Assembly: GCA_963930655.1 (NCBI GenBank)
Contig: OZ005610.1
Coordinates: 23,567,001-23,631,000 of the forward strand
From: Myrica gale
Taxonomy: Eukaryota > Streptophyta > Magnoliopsida > Fagales > Myricaceae
Length of the DNA stretch: 64,000 nt
Direction: 5' to 3'
Positions 29,985 to 43,301 of the stretch are shown one piece after another. The notes below the pieces were generated by a model. The model did not search any database. It had not been told where the DNA came from and was given only the letters and a program-made list of their open reading frames with translations. Each line of letters begins with the position of its first letter. Position 1 is the first letter of the stretch. The position numbers and the translations under genes were made by a program.

Positions 29985-30305
29985 TATAAGGCTTAATTAT
30001 ATAATAACGTTTTGATAAAAATGTTCATATAGTAAACATTTATACAAATTTGTTCATGTGGTATGTATGGTAATAAAATAATCTATTTGTTTCAGTTATG
30101 TCATCTCATACGACTTATATTGAGTTGAATTAAATCTCCAGCCAATGAGTCATATATTATTAATCTAAAGTTCAACATCAGATATTAAAGAAGATAAAAT
30201 TGAAATTGAGGGACTATTTTTTAACCATATATTGACCACAAGAATGAAGACTTTTTTAATCAAAATGTTATACCACAGAGATTATCTGTATAATTAAATT
30301 TAATA
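29985..30305. mobile_element. Probable foldback MITE (family E)
   Basis: GGCTTAATTATATAATAACG...TTTTGATAAAAATG at the left is matched in complement by TTTTAATCAAAATGTTATACC...CTGTATAATTAAATT at the right. Arms are more diverged than in the other families. Confidence 0.5.
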
Positions 30306-31049
30306 ATAATAATAATAATATGGTTAATAGGGACAAGTTTTATGATAAAGGACTAAAATGTAAAAGGTACATTTAAAACAAAAACTCACATCTAAATATT
30401 TTAATTAAGAAACTCCAAACCCAGTCAATTTGAATGGGACATTATGATGTGGTGGAGTAATGCCATAAAGATATTGGTCATTCTAATGTACAATAAGAAT
30501 ATTATAAAAATGTGAAATAAGAACAAAACAACCCATAAAGACAAAACCAAAAATTATTTAAAAAAAAAAACATAAAGCTAAGAAAAAGACAAAATTCACA
30601 GACAAAAATAATACTGAAAGCAAAAACAGTAAAAAGGCAGAAAGAAAAACTAGGACAAAAATTGGAGGGCCACTACCATTACCATATAGTCCATCCGTCC
30701 AAACACAGGGGCAATGTAGGGCCGGGGTGATAGTGATCCCCTCTCCTAGTGCCTACGTTGAGGTTGGAACTAGTTAGGGGGCAACCTGTAGTCCACCGGC
30801 GCACCGTTTTTCTTTTATTTCTTTCTTCTTTCTTTTTTAAAAGAAGAAGAAGTAGGTTTGTTAGTTGACTCATTAGTCAGACCATAAACTCAGACCATGC
30901 TCCCGTTTTTCTGGTGTACATGTTTATATCTGTTACATTTTATTTAGGATTAAATACTTATTTGAGATTCAAGGACAATAAAGTACTCTGATAAGGACTG
31001 AGGTCACGTGAAACACACGTGTAAAAGATTACTGTCTAATTTGACGCTA

Positions 31050-31175
31050 AAATTTTACTATAGTGCAAATTTGTGGTGGAGATATCATAATGGACTCAAT
31101 GTCTTAAAAATAAAACATTGATGTGCAATATGTCAAAACCCTCAAATATAAAAATGTGCAAAGTGTATTTAACCA
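31050..31175 (+). mobile_element. Partial MITE family A copy
   Basis: Holds only the second arm ('gtgcaatatgtcaaaaccctcaaatat...gtgcaaagtgtatttaacc') and thus cannot fold back. Confidence 0.4.
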
Positions 31176-31639
31176 TTTTATTTATTTATTCTAAATTTAG
31201 AATTTGAATTATTTTTCTGTTTTCAAGATTGTTATATATTTTGTCTTGTTATTTACTTCTATCTTTTTAGTCTTTTGGTACACACATAAGATTGGTGGGT
31301 TTCTTGTTTTTTTTATCACATTGAGCCCATATCAATTGAAGAAATTTGATAAAAAATAAAAAAGTATCACTTTCTTAAAAATGAACAAAAATCAGGTATT
31401 AAAGCTTTTTGGCAGGAACTAAATACGTCTTGCACGCTAAGATCATGTTGAGAGTCACAGCGAGTGTGAGACATCATAGACCCAACTGACGACTGGTAAC
31501 AGCTTGGTTTTGTTTGAATGCCTTGGAGGGAACCTTACAGGTTGTAAACGCCATATATGTATATATATATTCCACGTCAAGTTTTTTCTTTTTGCTGAGC
31601 AATAATGGGGTGAGGGCAGCCAGCATATTAATTCTCCCT

Positions 31640-31740
31640 CGCGATCATAGAAACACCTCTAGCTGCAGAATATGAGTTATTAGTGTTAATCGTGATCATA
31701 TGAACACCCCTCGCTGCAGAATATGAGGTATTAGAGCTAT
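31640..31740 (+). repeat. Tandem duplication of about 55 bp
   Basis: Unit 'cgatcata..aacacctct.gctgcagaatatgag.tattag' occurs twice, side by side, with a few differences. Confidence 0.65.
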
Positions 31741-32041
31741 GCAATCGTGACTAGCAATCATGGAAGAAGCCTGAAATTGGTGTCGTCCTGTTAAGTGACA
31801 AGAAATCAAGCCAAAATTGAAATACAATTGATGGTAATACTCGGGCCTTTCAAGAACTAATCACTATTTTTTTATAAAAAAAATTATTTACAAAATCAAA
31901 CTTTGAATGAATGTCAAAACTGTCAAATTTGTCACATTAAACCATCGTGTCATATTACACATCTCGGCCAAAGGATCTAATCATGCACATTCATGAATTT
32001 TATATAAAAACATACTTGATAATTTAGACTATCAAAACAAC

Positions 32042-32135
32042 ATTAAGCACGAGGCATATAATAATGTTTCATTTTTCTTTTCTTTTCTTTTCTTTTTCTT
32101 TCCTTTTCTTAAGCACGAGGCATATAATAATTATG
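32042..32135 (+). repeat. Direct repeat around a TTTTC-rich tract
   Basis: TTAAGCACGAGGCATATAATAA occurs at about 32043 and again at about 32110, on either side of a TTTTC-repeat stretch. Confidence 0.8.
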
Positions 32136-32847
32136 TTTCTTTTCTTAACATAAAAGGGAGCTAAATAAATAAAACAGAAAACTTGTATGCCCCCTTGATA
32201 ATCTATACATAGGAATTGATTTGTAGGGAGTGCTGTAGCCTGTAGATAATCCCCAAGTAACAACCCATAAAGCATCCTAACTACAATTATAACAGATCCT
32301 TGGCAACCCAAAAATTCTTCAAATATGTAAATAAAATTATGATTGTAACTGAACAAAATTAAACAAATTAATGAACAAGATGTTTCGCAGCCTATTCAAA
32401 AACACTAATGGGATATGGGGGGGGGGGACAAAACATTACATAAAATCGCTGAAAATACTTAAGAGCATGCGGCATGTGATAATCTCACTAACTACATCTC
32501 CCCTATTTTAATATCCCGTTATGGACGAACTAATTGATCAATAATTCCAATGACAAGAAATCGACCAATCGTTGCTTTTTGAGGGGAACCTTTGTCTGCA
32601 TCCATTTTGAATCTTGATTTTAGGCAAATGTTCCATCAACTTACAGATGAGTTGCAGAATATCCCTAACAGGCCCCTGCAGTATTCAATTGAAGGGAAAC
32701 ATTGGCAAACCAGGATCATTTTACAAATAATTGAAACACAGGTGGGTTCTGAAAAAGCTTTCTATAGTTCTTACTAAGAAACATGCTTTAAATATTCAAC
32801 ACATGATGGTTCCTAAATTTCCATCATCCTTCGCCCCAACACCTCCC

Positions 32848-32876
32848 CTTCCCCCCCCCCCCAAAAAAAAAAAAGT
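32848..32876 (+). repeat. C-run followed by A-run
   Basis: About 12 C then about 12 A, same arrangement as at 7511 and 63117. Confidence 0.85.
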
Positions 32877-33107
32877 TAAAAAAACAAGACTCCCACAAAA
32901 AGAAAGCAGTAAATTGCACTCTCTTGACTGCACTGTGCGGAAAATGTTTCTGCTAAGTATATATATAGAAAAAAATAATTGTAGTTTACCTATCCAACAT
33001 ATTAGATACACTCTGAAGAAACCTACAAAGAAAATGCAAAAATCAACTTACTAAAGTCATTCTTACCTATTTACCTGTATATAAACAAATTTTGCTGAGT
33101 TCTCATA

Positions 33108-36100
33108 TCATGGATTTTGCTGAACTTGCCGGTGTATTTGTAGAATCCAATCAACATAACCATTGGCACCCCCCATCTGATCCTCTACCAGATTGGAAAG
33201 AAGAAGGAAGCCTTCTCTGGGCTGTTCGCCTTGTCTCACAAGATGACAAAGCTGATAATATGAACGGTCATTTTCTCGAAATTTCTTAAGTATCCTCGTC
33301 AGCTTCCTCGACATTTCATTGTCATGCTCATAGAGGTTAACCTGATTCTCAAAACGAAAACGACAAGGCAGCAACACAAGATATCAGTTATAGCTTGATT
33401 AAATAATACATTAAGTAAGCTCATAAGTAAAGAGTTTTTCAGGAAAGGATATAATGGACTTTATGAAAACTGAAGACTTTTGAAATGTTTTGGGGCTGTC
33501 CTGATGGACTCTAGAGAAATGTTTCTCCCTGCAAATCACTTTTAAAAACTTGGTCATTTTATCATTTCTCTACAGTTTGATGCCTCGGACAAATAAAAAG
33601 CCGGGATAAGAATAAAACAAATCTACCGAAGTGTACATCAGAACAAGACACCAAGCTCACACCCAAGCTGATACACTACAAATTTACCAAACGGTCCCCA
33701 GGGACACATGCATAGGCAAATCAAAGCCCAAGGCAAAACGAAAGGAAAGAAAATTCCTAACCGACATTAAAAATTCCATATAAAACTATAAAAATACCAA
33801 AACTGCTAAAAAATAATGCCAACATCGGGCAGATGGAGATGACAAATAACAAAAGAGATAGTCAAATACTCTTTTCTGAGAGGGGGCGGGGGGGGATTAG
33901 TGGGGGGCGAATACCATTAGAAGTTTTTTTTTCATTTTATTTTATTCTTAATTAATCATGTTCTGATCCATCATACCTTCGATAATTCTGCTGCAAAGTC
34001 TGCCCCAAGTAAATTCATAGCTACATCAGGTGAAAGAGCTCTACCAAACCATATAATAAAACGAAATCCGTCGTCATACAAATAAAGTCCTCGGGAATCT
34101 AAGTTCTCAGCAGCCAAAGGTAACCTTTTCTCAAGGTTCTTGAAGTCATCAACCAGATCAGACCCCTGCAAGTATGAAAAGCAGAAGCAATTCTGAGGAT
34201 TTTCAACTAAACATCATCATGGGTGCACACTAGTGTCCAGTACTTAATTACCTTCAAAAGATGTTCATCAAGACGAATCAAGCTAGGATATAGAAGCTTC
34301 AACAACTTCTTAGCTGGGAGAGCCATCATTGTGTAACCTGCTGAACAGCGCTCATCAAGTGGAGCATCTGCATACCCTCCGCGAAGAGGTGTCGATCTAC
34401 AAAGTGCTAATCCATATAAAGGCAAAAACATCAAAGACTCCGGATAAATCATCCTGCCGCCCAACCGATGTTGCACAGCATAGAGATTTCGATATTCCTT
34501 AAGGGCTTTAACGATTCTTAGCTGCAGAGACTTTCGTGCTTCTTCCAGCTTATTGGACAATGTTTTCTCAATTGCTGCAAGTTGTTCCAATTGGGGTCAG
34601 GAAAGAATCAAAATCAGCAATTACATATGACATTACGATTATAAAGGTCCTGATTAACTGTACCTAGCCTGCTAAACACGGAGACAATGGCACCAGTATC
34701 AGCTTGGCGATACATCTCTCCCAGATCTGCAACCACTGGTGCAGCTGCCGTGTGTACTCTAATACGCCTTTCTCCACATGATGCAGTATATCTATTTATG
34801 GTTACAGGCACATCGACCACTTTTGAACATGTTCTAAACAAGAGCAACTAATGGAACTCCTCACAGTGGAAAGTTAGAGTCATGGATAAAGGGCCAAAAC
34901 AAGAAATAATTTCCACTGGGACACTTATAGAGATAGGGAAGATCATGTCAAGAACAAATCAACACAGGAATTTATTCTTAGGCCAAGCAGAGAAAGATGC
35001 AACTCAATAAGTCTTTTAAATATCTCTTACAATGTGAAAACTATTCGACCATGTGGTCTGGCTGAAAAAAAGGAAGACAACAATGAGTATTTTTTCTCTA
35101 AAACAAATCCATAAGTATCCAGGAACATGAATATCAACATAATAATCATCAAATGCCATAGGTTGCTTATACATAAGTGCTAAAATGACTTTCGAAGGAT
35201 TTCTGAATGCAAACCACAAGAGGATGAGTGGAGCTTATCAATTACTTATTTTAATGGCTATACTGTCGAACATTAGCAGTAGCTTTTGGCTATATGAGTT
35301 ATCGAACATAGAAACACCTTATACGCATGACCTTATGTACTTAACATGAGAATATATATCAAGCATTTCCAACAAAAGGATACAGCAAAGCAACTTGGAA
35401 ATATACTGTCTGAGTTGTCAGTAATGTCTCTTCAAGAGATAATTGTGCTGCGTATGCTTTATCACAATCAACAGCTGGAAGCGCCATTAGGTCCGTAGAT
35501 CGTAGCATAAAGTTTCCGTGATAGGATGTAAAGCGGACCCCTAGAAGTACAAAAAAATGAATCACCAGATTAACGACAAACACAATCATCACACCATGTG
35601 TATAGATAATATTTAATAACCACAACCCAAGTGCGGCCTAACCCTATGTAGATAGAATGATGATATCAAAAATAACCAAAACTATAGAAATAGATCTATA
35701 CAATAGCAAACAGGTACATATTTCTTTTAGCAAAGCTAGGAAAGAAAAAATAGTTTCACATCTTTTAGAAACAAAAGCATTAATTCGTAGTTCTTTTCTT
35801 TTTTTTTTTGATAACCCAGGAGCTCCCAAGGTCGGGCCACTTCGTGTACCCGGACCTACAAGCCAACTTGAGGGCATGTGTCAGGACACCACCCAACACA
35901 CCTCAGATAAGTCAAGGGCGATAATGGTGGTGTCGGGGCTCGAACTTGGGACATGTGAGAATTCAAGCCGTTGCCTTACCACCAGACCAAACCCCTGGGG
36001 TAATTCGTAATTCTTTTCTCCTCCATCAGTAATCATTTAATTGGTACAAGAGCTACTAAAAGCTTTAAACCATCATACAGAATACCATTTGCTACCTAGA

Positions 36101-39100
36101 CTTATGTGGTCTGTCATTTCCAATAGACCACCCATCGAATGATTTGTGTGTGCATGTATGATTGTCTTTCTGCTTTGTACTAGCGCATCTGATTTATAAA
36201 GGACAAAGAATGTTACGGGGCATCATGAACTGACCTTTTCCACATCTTATCCGCATGACGGCTTCCCAGGCAGTTTCCCTTGTAAGGTCTCTGGTTAACT
36301 CGTTTCTCAACTTGTCTCCATGAGTGGCAGAGTGGAAGCTTGGATAATAATACACCTGACCTCCGGTATACTTTGCCAGAGTTCCTGCATTGAAGAATAG
36401 CAGAAAAAAAATACACTAACAGTTGTACTTTGAATGCCAAGAAAGTTTATACACCACAAGTGAAAACTTTGACAGCATAGAAATTGTAGTTGGTAGTAGA
36501 TACATGGCATACTAGCGAAGACGCCTAGCACTAGTAGAACGAAAAGAACTGAATGTTCAGAGTTAACTTAAATCCAAAAGTACACTTCCATTACATAACG
36601 AGTCCAGGTTACATAGTCCAAAGTTACCAAAAGAAAGCACCCAGCAGTTGTATTTCAGTCACATTTTTTGTCCATTAGTAGGATAATCACTACATACTCT
36701 TCATGAAAACAGTTGAGATAAGGCCCACGCCCATTGAAGGAAGAACGAGGAAATCTTTAAAGTGCAAGTATTGAACTAACCAGATAGCGAAGCATCTGAT
36801 TATGAACTTCACTCACAACTCAAATTTTTCCTTCAACTTACAAATCTAGGAACAACATTCAATATACCATGCCTCATATAATCACCCTAGTGGATACCCA
36901 AAATATTCTGAGAGATAGCAAGAGGTGAAGAATGAGACACACACAAGCTTTGAATGTCATCATAAACCCATAGCAGAAAAATTGTAATATGTTTGAAGTC
37001 ACATCAACAAAACGTCAAGAAGTACTGATAGAAAAAATTTCTGTCTACTGTGACTTGAGTCACCATAAATGTAAGCAAGTGGCAAAAGAAACCAAAAGCG
37101 CGTACCTAAAGAGGCTATATCTGTGTATTTGTCACTGAATGCATATACATTCACTGCTATCTGGACCTTAGTTAATTCAGCAGCCATTTGCTTGTAGAAT
37201 GGATCTTCCGGAAGTCTTAATACGTGTTCTTTATCGGTTCCATAAACACGAAGATCGTCTCCTCGCAGTTTTAAGCGGCCAACACCAAGAGATGGCAGTG
37301 TGTTTTGAAATATTAACATTTTCCCCCCAAGTTGGCTCTGCAGAGAGAGAGAGAGAATAATGCAGAGGGATGAATAACCAAAGAACTTAAGGGAGGAAGA
37401 AGGAAGAATTTCATGACCAATTTGCTCTCAAAAAACAAACAAGGGGAACGAACCAAGATATAACTTATCAATGGGTAAAGTTTCAGTGAGCATGCATACC
37501 ATAACCATGTAAGCTGCTTTAAGAGCAGGACCAAAAGCAGATTCCACATTCAAATTGTCCTGAAACATGGAGGGCAAGCAATCGAGGAATGTTTCCACCA
37601 CACTTTTTGATTCAGACAAATTGACAAGGAGATCATCTGGCAATGGTACAAATATGTCATCCAGATCTGAGACAACCATCATTTGCGGCTGTGTCAAAGA
37701 TGACTGCACAGGAAAACCCACAGAATATTTAGATAATTATTCGTGCAGAAGCAGAAAAAAAATTGATCTCTATCAATCTGTAGTAATGGAAATTACATGC
37801 CTTCATATTATAAAAATGTATTGCACTGTCAAAAGTTGCGAATCCAATTTGTGTTCTGGGGAATCCAGGCAGCTCATCCAAACAAGATCTGATCGTTTGG
37901 GCCACAACCTGCATAAGAACCTCGAAGGTCAATACATATTTAATTATGCACGCACTTGCATAAACACACAGAGAGAGATCCCCTATTAATTACTAATGCC
38001 AATACACAAATAAAGACATCCAAAATCTTTTTGTTCCTACATGAATCCACGAATAATTGGCTAAAGAATATGAAAAATCACCTCATGAAGAGAAGTTTAA
38101 AATTCACCTCACTGCTGCTTTGATAAGATAACCACAGACCCCACTGTATCAGTAACATGTAAGGAAAACATGCCCAAAACTACAAACTCTGGCAAGCCTA
38201 CTTGTTCATTTCATTTTTTTGTCAATTGTGAATACTAGGAAACATATTTTTTTTGGGGGGGGGGGGCTATGGGAGGGCAAAATCCCAAGACCCTCCTCCC
38301 AGAAAGCATGTGATATAAGCAAAAAAAAACTATAAATATTGTATATAACTTGCAATAAATGAACCAGAAAACTCAGACTCAATAGTTCTTCTAGACCAAT
38401 AACTATTGTCATTATACCAATAACCTGAAGACCACACAAACAATAGTTATATTTAACAACACATGGTAATATTTAATCATACTTATTAGTCTTAGACTCT
38501 GGGGCCGTACATGAGTAATGTTTCATACAAACATACATGTTTCAATGTTAAAACACAAGATGAGTTGCAGCAATATGTGCCATATAAATGGAAGTGCTCA
38601 CCTCAATCATACCACTTCTGACTGCAGATACAGAGACATCGATGAGGAAAAAATATACAGGCGGCATAGGAGGCCGCGTCATATATTCAGTTGAAGCAAC
38701 AAATTCCACACTTCCCTTGGAAAGCTCAGGTCTCTGATCCAAATCAATTCTTCTGCCAGTGGCATCCAAATGGGCAAAATACTCACCAGGAACTGAACAT
38801 GAGAGTTAAAAAAATTAACCATTGACGCCTCAAAAACATAAAGAAAGATCACTACATGATAACTATAACCCACTCAACCGTGTGAACTTGCAATTGAAAA
38901 CAAAAGTCTAAACCATGAAGAAGCTGAAATTGGTAGATTTGCTTGCCGTAATAGTCCAAAGAGAGTATATCACATCTTCTATTGGAACTATTCAAAATTG
39001 GCAATATTATGCAAAGAATCTAAAGAACATATTGGACCATCTTGGCGAATGTTTTCATCTTAGACGAAGTTACTAGATGCCAGCCTCAAACAAGTTTTCT

Positions 39101-40476
39101 CTCTTTACCCTCCTAGCACTCTAGTAACACATCATTTCATGAGAGTTCATTACCCATTCTTCCCTTTTCTTCTTTTCATTTTGGTTATTTTCTTGAGTCG
39201 GGATTTTTACCGTCATTTAGTAAAGAACATATGTTGCAGCGCCACTTTCTCCCAGCATCTGTAAATGTGACAAATGGATTCACATATGTCCGACATCTCC
39301 GACATCGAATAATTCCTGACGAGGCGAAATTAACTACCGGCACTTCTTCCTGAGCATATAAGAACAGCAATTAAAAAGTAATCCTAGTGTATTAACCATT
39401 TTTTATCCTCATGAGTTTAAAAAGATACCCACCCCATCAGGAGCCTCTGCAAGTGGACAAACAACTGCTCCAAGAGGAAAATGCCACCTTGAAGCCAAAG
39501 ACTGGGAATTCGGAATAGCACTAGTTGTAAGTCGTAGGTATCTTGGATCGCAATTCAGAGGATACATCTCAGCGAACAATTTTGGCTCCACATCTCCCTC
39601 TAATGGCCTCGGAAGTGCTTTAGGATCGATTCCTGGGTCAATTGATCCAGGAACAGACCCAATGGAGAGTGAACTAAAGTCTTCTATCAAACCTTGGATG
39701 GAGCCAATAGGAGGTCCAGAACCAAGATGCTGCATTTGCGATTGCATGCCCATTGGCGCGGCCACTGGTGGGGGTGGAAAATACCCTCCCTGGTGAGCAA
39801 GAAAAGGAGAGGAAGAAGACACAGGGGGAGGTGCATAACCTCCCTGCTGAGCAGGAAAAGTAGACTGTATAGGTGGGGCTGGTGAATCTGCATTAGACTG
39901 CATTCGGATGTATCCAGGAAATGATGTCTGAAAATTTGGCCTGGGAGCTGGAAATGTTGAATCTGATGCAGGGTACGGAAAATTCACATTGGGTGATGCG
40001 TAATTTACACTTTGAGGTGGAGATCCCATTGGAACCGGAGGCATCTGTGGTTGTGGACGAAGGGAAACTGGCGGAGCAGGAGGTTGAGCTAGTGGTTGCC
40101 CCATAGGTGGTTGAGACAGTGGTTGTCCCATTGGTGGGGCAAGTGAAAGTGGTGCTTGAGCTGTTGAGGGAAAAGGTGGTGTTGGGAAACGCTGAAATGG
40201 TCCAACAGAAGGTGGAACATTTGATGTTGGTGGAGAAGGCACAGATGGATCATTAAACCTAGCTGGCGGGAGAGATCTAAAACCAGAGGCCTCTGATCCA
40301 ACCACAGGCACAGATGAAGGCACTGTGGGCTGGGGAGCAGCTGGTGGAGTAGGTCTAAAACCAGAGGCCTCTGATCCCACCACAGGACCAGATGATGAAA
40401 AAGGCATCATATTCTGAGGAGGAGCAGCAAAAGGTGTTGCAGGAAACTGTTGACGACCAGGATTTTCAGTTCCCAT
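33108..40476 (-). CDS. SEC24-type COPII coat subunit
   Basis: Twelve coding exons: 40476-39433, 39349-39211, 38792-38602, 37908-37801, 37703-37500, 37337-37106, 36384-36235, 35540-35384, 34791-34664, 34574-34252, 34165-33977, 33341-33108; 3099 bp, 1032 residues, phases close. SEC24 binds cargo with SEC23 in the inner COPII coat at ER exit sites. The first about 280 residues are Pro/Gln/Gly-rich and disordered. Then a zinc finger (CRRC near residue 365 and CNIC about 20 residues later), the trunk with YFFLIDVS, beta-sandwich and helical parts, and a C-terminal gelsolin-like segment ([15 protein letters not shown]). Plant SEC24A-like length is about 1030-1040. Intron 4 starts with GC rather than GT. 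A SINE lies in intron 7. Upstream of the ATG a likely leader-exon acceptor (GGTGTAG at about 40540) joins to the module at 40868-41530. Confidence 0.95.
35781..36018 (-). mobile_element. tRNA-derived SINE in SEC24 intron 7 (second copy)
   Basis: Body 35799-36000. On the minus strand: CCCCAGGGGTTTGGTCTGG, TGGTAAGGC, B box AAGTTCGAGCCCC, ends in TTATC plus a run of A. Flanked by direct repeats TAATTCGTAGTTCTTTTC (35781-35798) and TAATTCGTAATTCTTTTC (36001-36018), one mismatch. Inserted in the same orientation as SEC24. Head region matches the 23492 copy, the 3' half is longer and differs. Confidence 0.85.
37799..37801 (-). other. GC-AG intron donor in SEC24
   Basis: Exon 4 ends ...ATGAAG and the intron starts GCATGT. 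Only this join keeps the frame into the next exon (TCATCTTTGACACAG), which continues the conserved SEC24 sequence [12 protein letters not shown]. Confidence 0.8.
38247..38267 (-). repeat. C-run/A-run pair on the minus strand (in SEC24 intron)
   Basis: TTTTTTTT followed by about 13 G on the plus strand, the complement of the pairs at 7511, 32848 and 63117. Confidence 0.85.
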
Positions 40477-40867
40477 GGGTTCTTATGAACAAACAGTTGG
40501 TCTTTCTGTTATAGCAACGCTCCCATGACCTACACCCATGACAACAAGGAACACAAGAGTTATGATGGTTCATTTGGAGAAGCAATAGAAAACCATTATC
40601 CCTGAAGAGAGATGCAAAATATCAGGATGGAGGAATAATTGTAAGAATGCAAAGCACATCTAAATATTGATTGAGGAGTTAAAATTGGTAGAGCAGAACT
40701 CATGCATCAACCTATAAGTGGACTACAACAAGCATAAGCATTTAATCCATTTGTCAGCGGAATTGGATCATGCCCAAGAAAATGCCAGTCTCTAACTAAT
40801 GCACAACTCTTATCGTCCGCATAATATCTTACAATTGTATGCACAATCCTTGCCTGAAAAAAATAAT

Positions 40868-41530
40868 CATAATTTTGACTGAGGTTTCACAATAGATTAG
40901 ACCTAAGAAGTTAGAGAGAGAGAGAGATCTGGGGATCAACATGGACAACCCCGAAAAGGAAATTATCATTGACTATACAGAGAAAACACAAACTAACCAA
41001 AACAAGAAGCAACTAAACAAAACTCTTTCGCGCTTTGTAAATACTAAATACCGAGAAAAAAATCAACGAATCTAATAACCAAAGCAATCAAATCCGACCC
41101 CAAATTTCCTAGTCAGAAAAGTCCAACCCAGCAAACCCAAATAAAACACAAAAACTACAAATTCAACAAAAGTAACCGAAAAAGAAAAACCCAGAGCTAG
41201 GAATAGGAACCCACCAAACATATGGAAAAGTGAAAAAAAAAAATTGGTTTGTGATAGCAGCGCATCAGAGGAAGAAACTATACCGATGGAATCAGAAGTC
41301 TCCAGTCATCAAAAAGAGCTCTCTGAAGGAAGAAGTTTAGGAGAATCAGAGGTCTAGATCCATGGGTCGTGAGATGTGTCTGAGCTGGGCTTTCCTCCTG
41401 TGTGGATTCGGGAGAGAGAGAGAGTTCAAAAGAGCCCTAAAAAATTAATAATTATTAGGTGTTATATTCATTTTCTAATCTAATAGTAAATGAAATGGTT
41501 AGAGAGAAATAAAAATAAGTGGAAAATGGA
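40868..41530 (-). promoter_or_regulatory. Shared promoter/5'-leader module, copy 2 (upstream of SEC24)
   Basis: Minus-strand copy of the module at 24606-25450. Candidate donor CCATCG|GTATAG (exon end 41284). The intron start (TTTCTTCCTCTGATGCGCTGCT), GA-rich tract and the TTGACTGAGGTTTCAC end block are conserved. Shorter than copy 1 through loss of an internal block at about 41120. Confidence 0.75.
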
Positions 41531-41980
41531 AACTCCTATTAATCTACTATCAAATATATAAAATTCTATATGACTCGTACTATCTATATTTTTTTCACAA
41601 TTTTCAATACGATTCAATCATAAAAGTAAAAACTCCTATCAACTCATTTTATAGAATTTTAAGTTTTCATCTCAATCTCAAATTCTAATAAAAATTAATT
41701 TACCATCAAATATATAAAACTTGGATCTTACAATATTCTACTCCAATTGCATTGAATTTGGAGAGAAATAGACACAGATCTCGTTGTAGGATCTATATTG
41801 ACAGAAGCTTTACATAGACAATATTAAATAGCAGTCCACCTATTGTGTCAATCTCTTCCAAAATTGCACCATACAATTCGAGCAGAAAATTGTGGAGGAG
41901 ATTAATCCATAAAACTACATTAATTCATGCTATCTACATTTTTTTGAAAATTTCAATACAATTTAATTATAAAAAAATTG

Positions 41981-42262
41981 TAGACAAAAATATACTTTCA
42001 TCCATAAATTACTATAGGTTTTGTACTTTACACCCTAAACTAACAAGTTTAATACATTTAAATTTCAAGTACATTTAAGGGCATAAACGTCATTTTATTT
42101 TTAAAAACATTCACTTTCCATCCAAATTGACGGAAAAATAGACAGATAGTACAATGTGTTAGGGATTAGTAGTTTGTGGGTCAGATGTCTCAAACGCGGT
42201 GGTAGTTTATGATACAAAGTGCAAAACTTATTATAATTCGTGGGCAAAAAATATATATTTTA
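41981..42262. mobile_element. MITE family A copy present in both arms (left-arm copy)
   Basis: ACTTTCATCCATAAATTACTATAGG...AACTTATTATAATTCGTGGG are partial complements with family A internal motifs. The matching right-arm copy is at about 46465-46745, so this insertion is older than the duplication. Confidence 0.6.
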
Positions 42263-42586
42263 CAAAATTATATCAACTCATTTTATTCACAATTTTCACA
42301 AATTCTGATAAAATTCAATCTCCTATAAAATAACCTTCAAACTTTCTATCACACATAAAAGCTATACTCCAAAAAAATTATCATAAAAACTTTAAATATA
42401 AAAATATTTGACATGCTAAACGACACCTGAACATTGAAATTAACTTCGCATAAGATACACTATACAAGTTCAAACTTTATGGTTCTAAAATAGATTAAAT
42501 TGCGATCTACCTTATTAGAGATTATATGATTTTTTAATCAAACTCTTATTTTGTTTAGCTGTATAAAGTATTTCATAATAAGAATA

Positions 42587-42784
42587 GGGTGCGTTTGTGT
42601 ACCAAAATTTTACCCCCTCTAAAATTTTAACACAATTAAATATTACAATATAATCTCTCTCTCCCCATCAAATCATTACTATTTGTTACAAAAAATATAA
42701 AAAATTACCTCTCTCTTCACTTTTTCACTAAACCCAATACCTAAAATTTTAACAACACTAAAATTTTACAACACAAACACAACC
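42587..42784 (+). mobile_element. MITE family B, copy 3 (left arm only)
   Basis: GGGTGCGTTTGTGTACC...AACACAAACACAACC, flanked by TA on both sides. The right arm has the unoccupied sequence AAGAATAAATCTT (on the complementary strand) at about 46102-46115, so ends and a TA target duplication are defined by comparison. Confidence 0.85.
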
Positions 42785-42936
42785 TAAATCTTACTTGTAC
42801 TGCCTCTAATTTGTCAAATGGTACCGCCGGCTTTCAACTGTGAGGCCCACGTATCCAATTCCAAGCCACCAAGTACATGACAGCCAAGGGTTTGGGCCCC
42901 CCAGCCCACATAAATATCTGCAGAAGAAAAAAAAAA

Positions 42937-43301
42937 GGAAAAATACATTTTTCACCCTCAAACTGTCATATGTTTGACACTTTACACCCAAACTATCATT
43001 TTTAAGACATTGCACCCTCAAACTACCAATGTTAGACACTTTGCACCATAAACTACCAATTTTAACACTTTGCACCATCCATTTGACAATAACGCCTTTG
43101 ATAAATTAATAAATTTACAATAATATCTTTACTATATACAAAATGTATCAAGGACATTATTGTTATTTTACTCTCAAATTTTGAAAAAGGGTGCAAAGTG
43201 TCAAAAATTAGTAGTTAAAGGGTGTAATGTATCAAAATTGGTAGTTTAGGGTGCAAAGTGTCAAACCTATGGTAGTTTGTGGGTGAAAAGCGTACTTTCC
43301 C
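42937..43301. mobile_element. Foldback MITE family A, complete (left arm only)
   Basis: GGAAAAATACATTTTTCACC at the left and GGTGAAAAGCGTACTTTCCC at the right are complements. The interior repeats 'gacactttgcacc' several times. The right arm has the empty site CTGCAG-A(n)-CTCCTTAGG at about 45965-45982; the target duplication is an A-run of roughly 8. Confidence 0.85.

Larger units (their letters stand above)
25451..33107. other. 7.6-kb gene-empty region rich in MITEs
   Basis: No coding frame is supported. It contains at least seven MITE-like copies listed separately, AT-rich linkers, TA-repeats (about 27320-27335, 31555-31572), and short tandem duplications (29907-29975, 31640-31740, 32042-32130). 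This is where most insertion activity in the window has accumulated. Confidence 0.6.
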
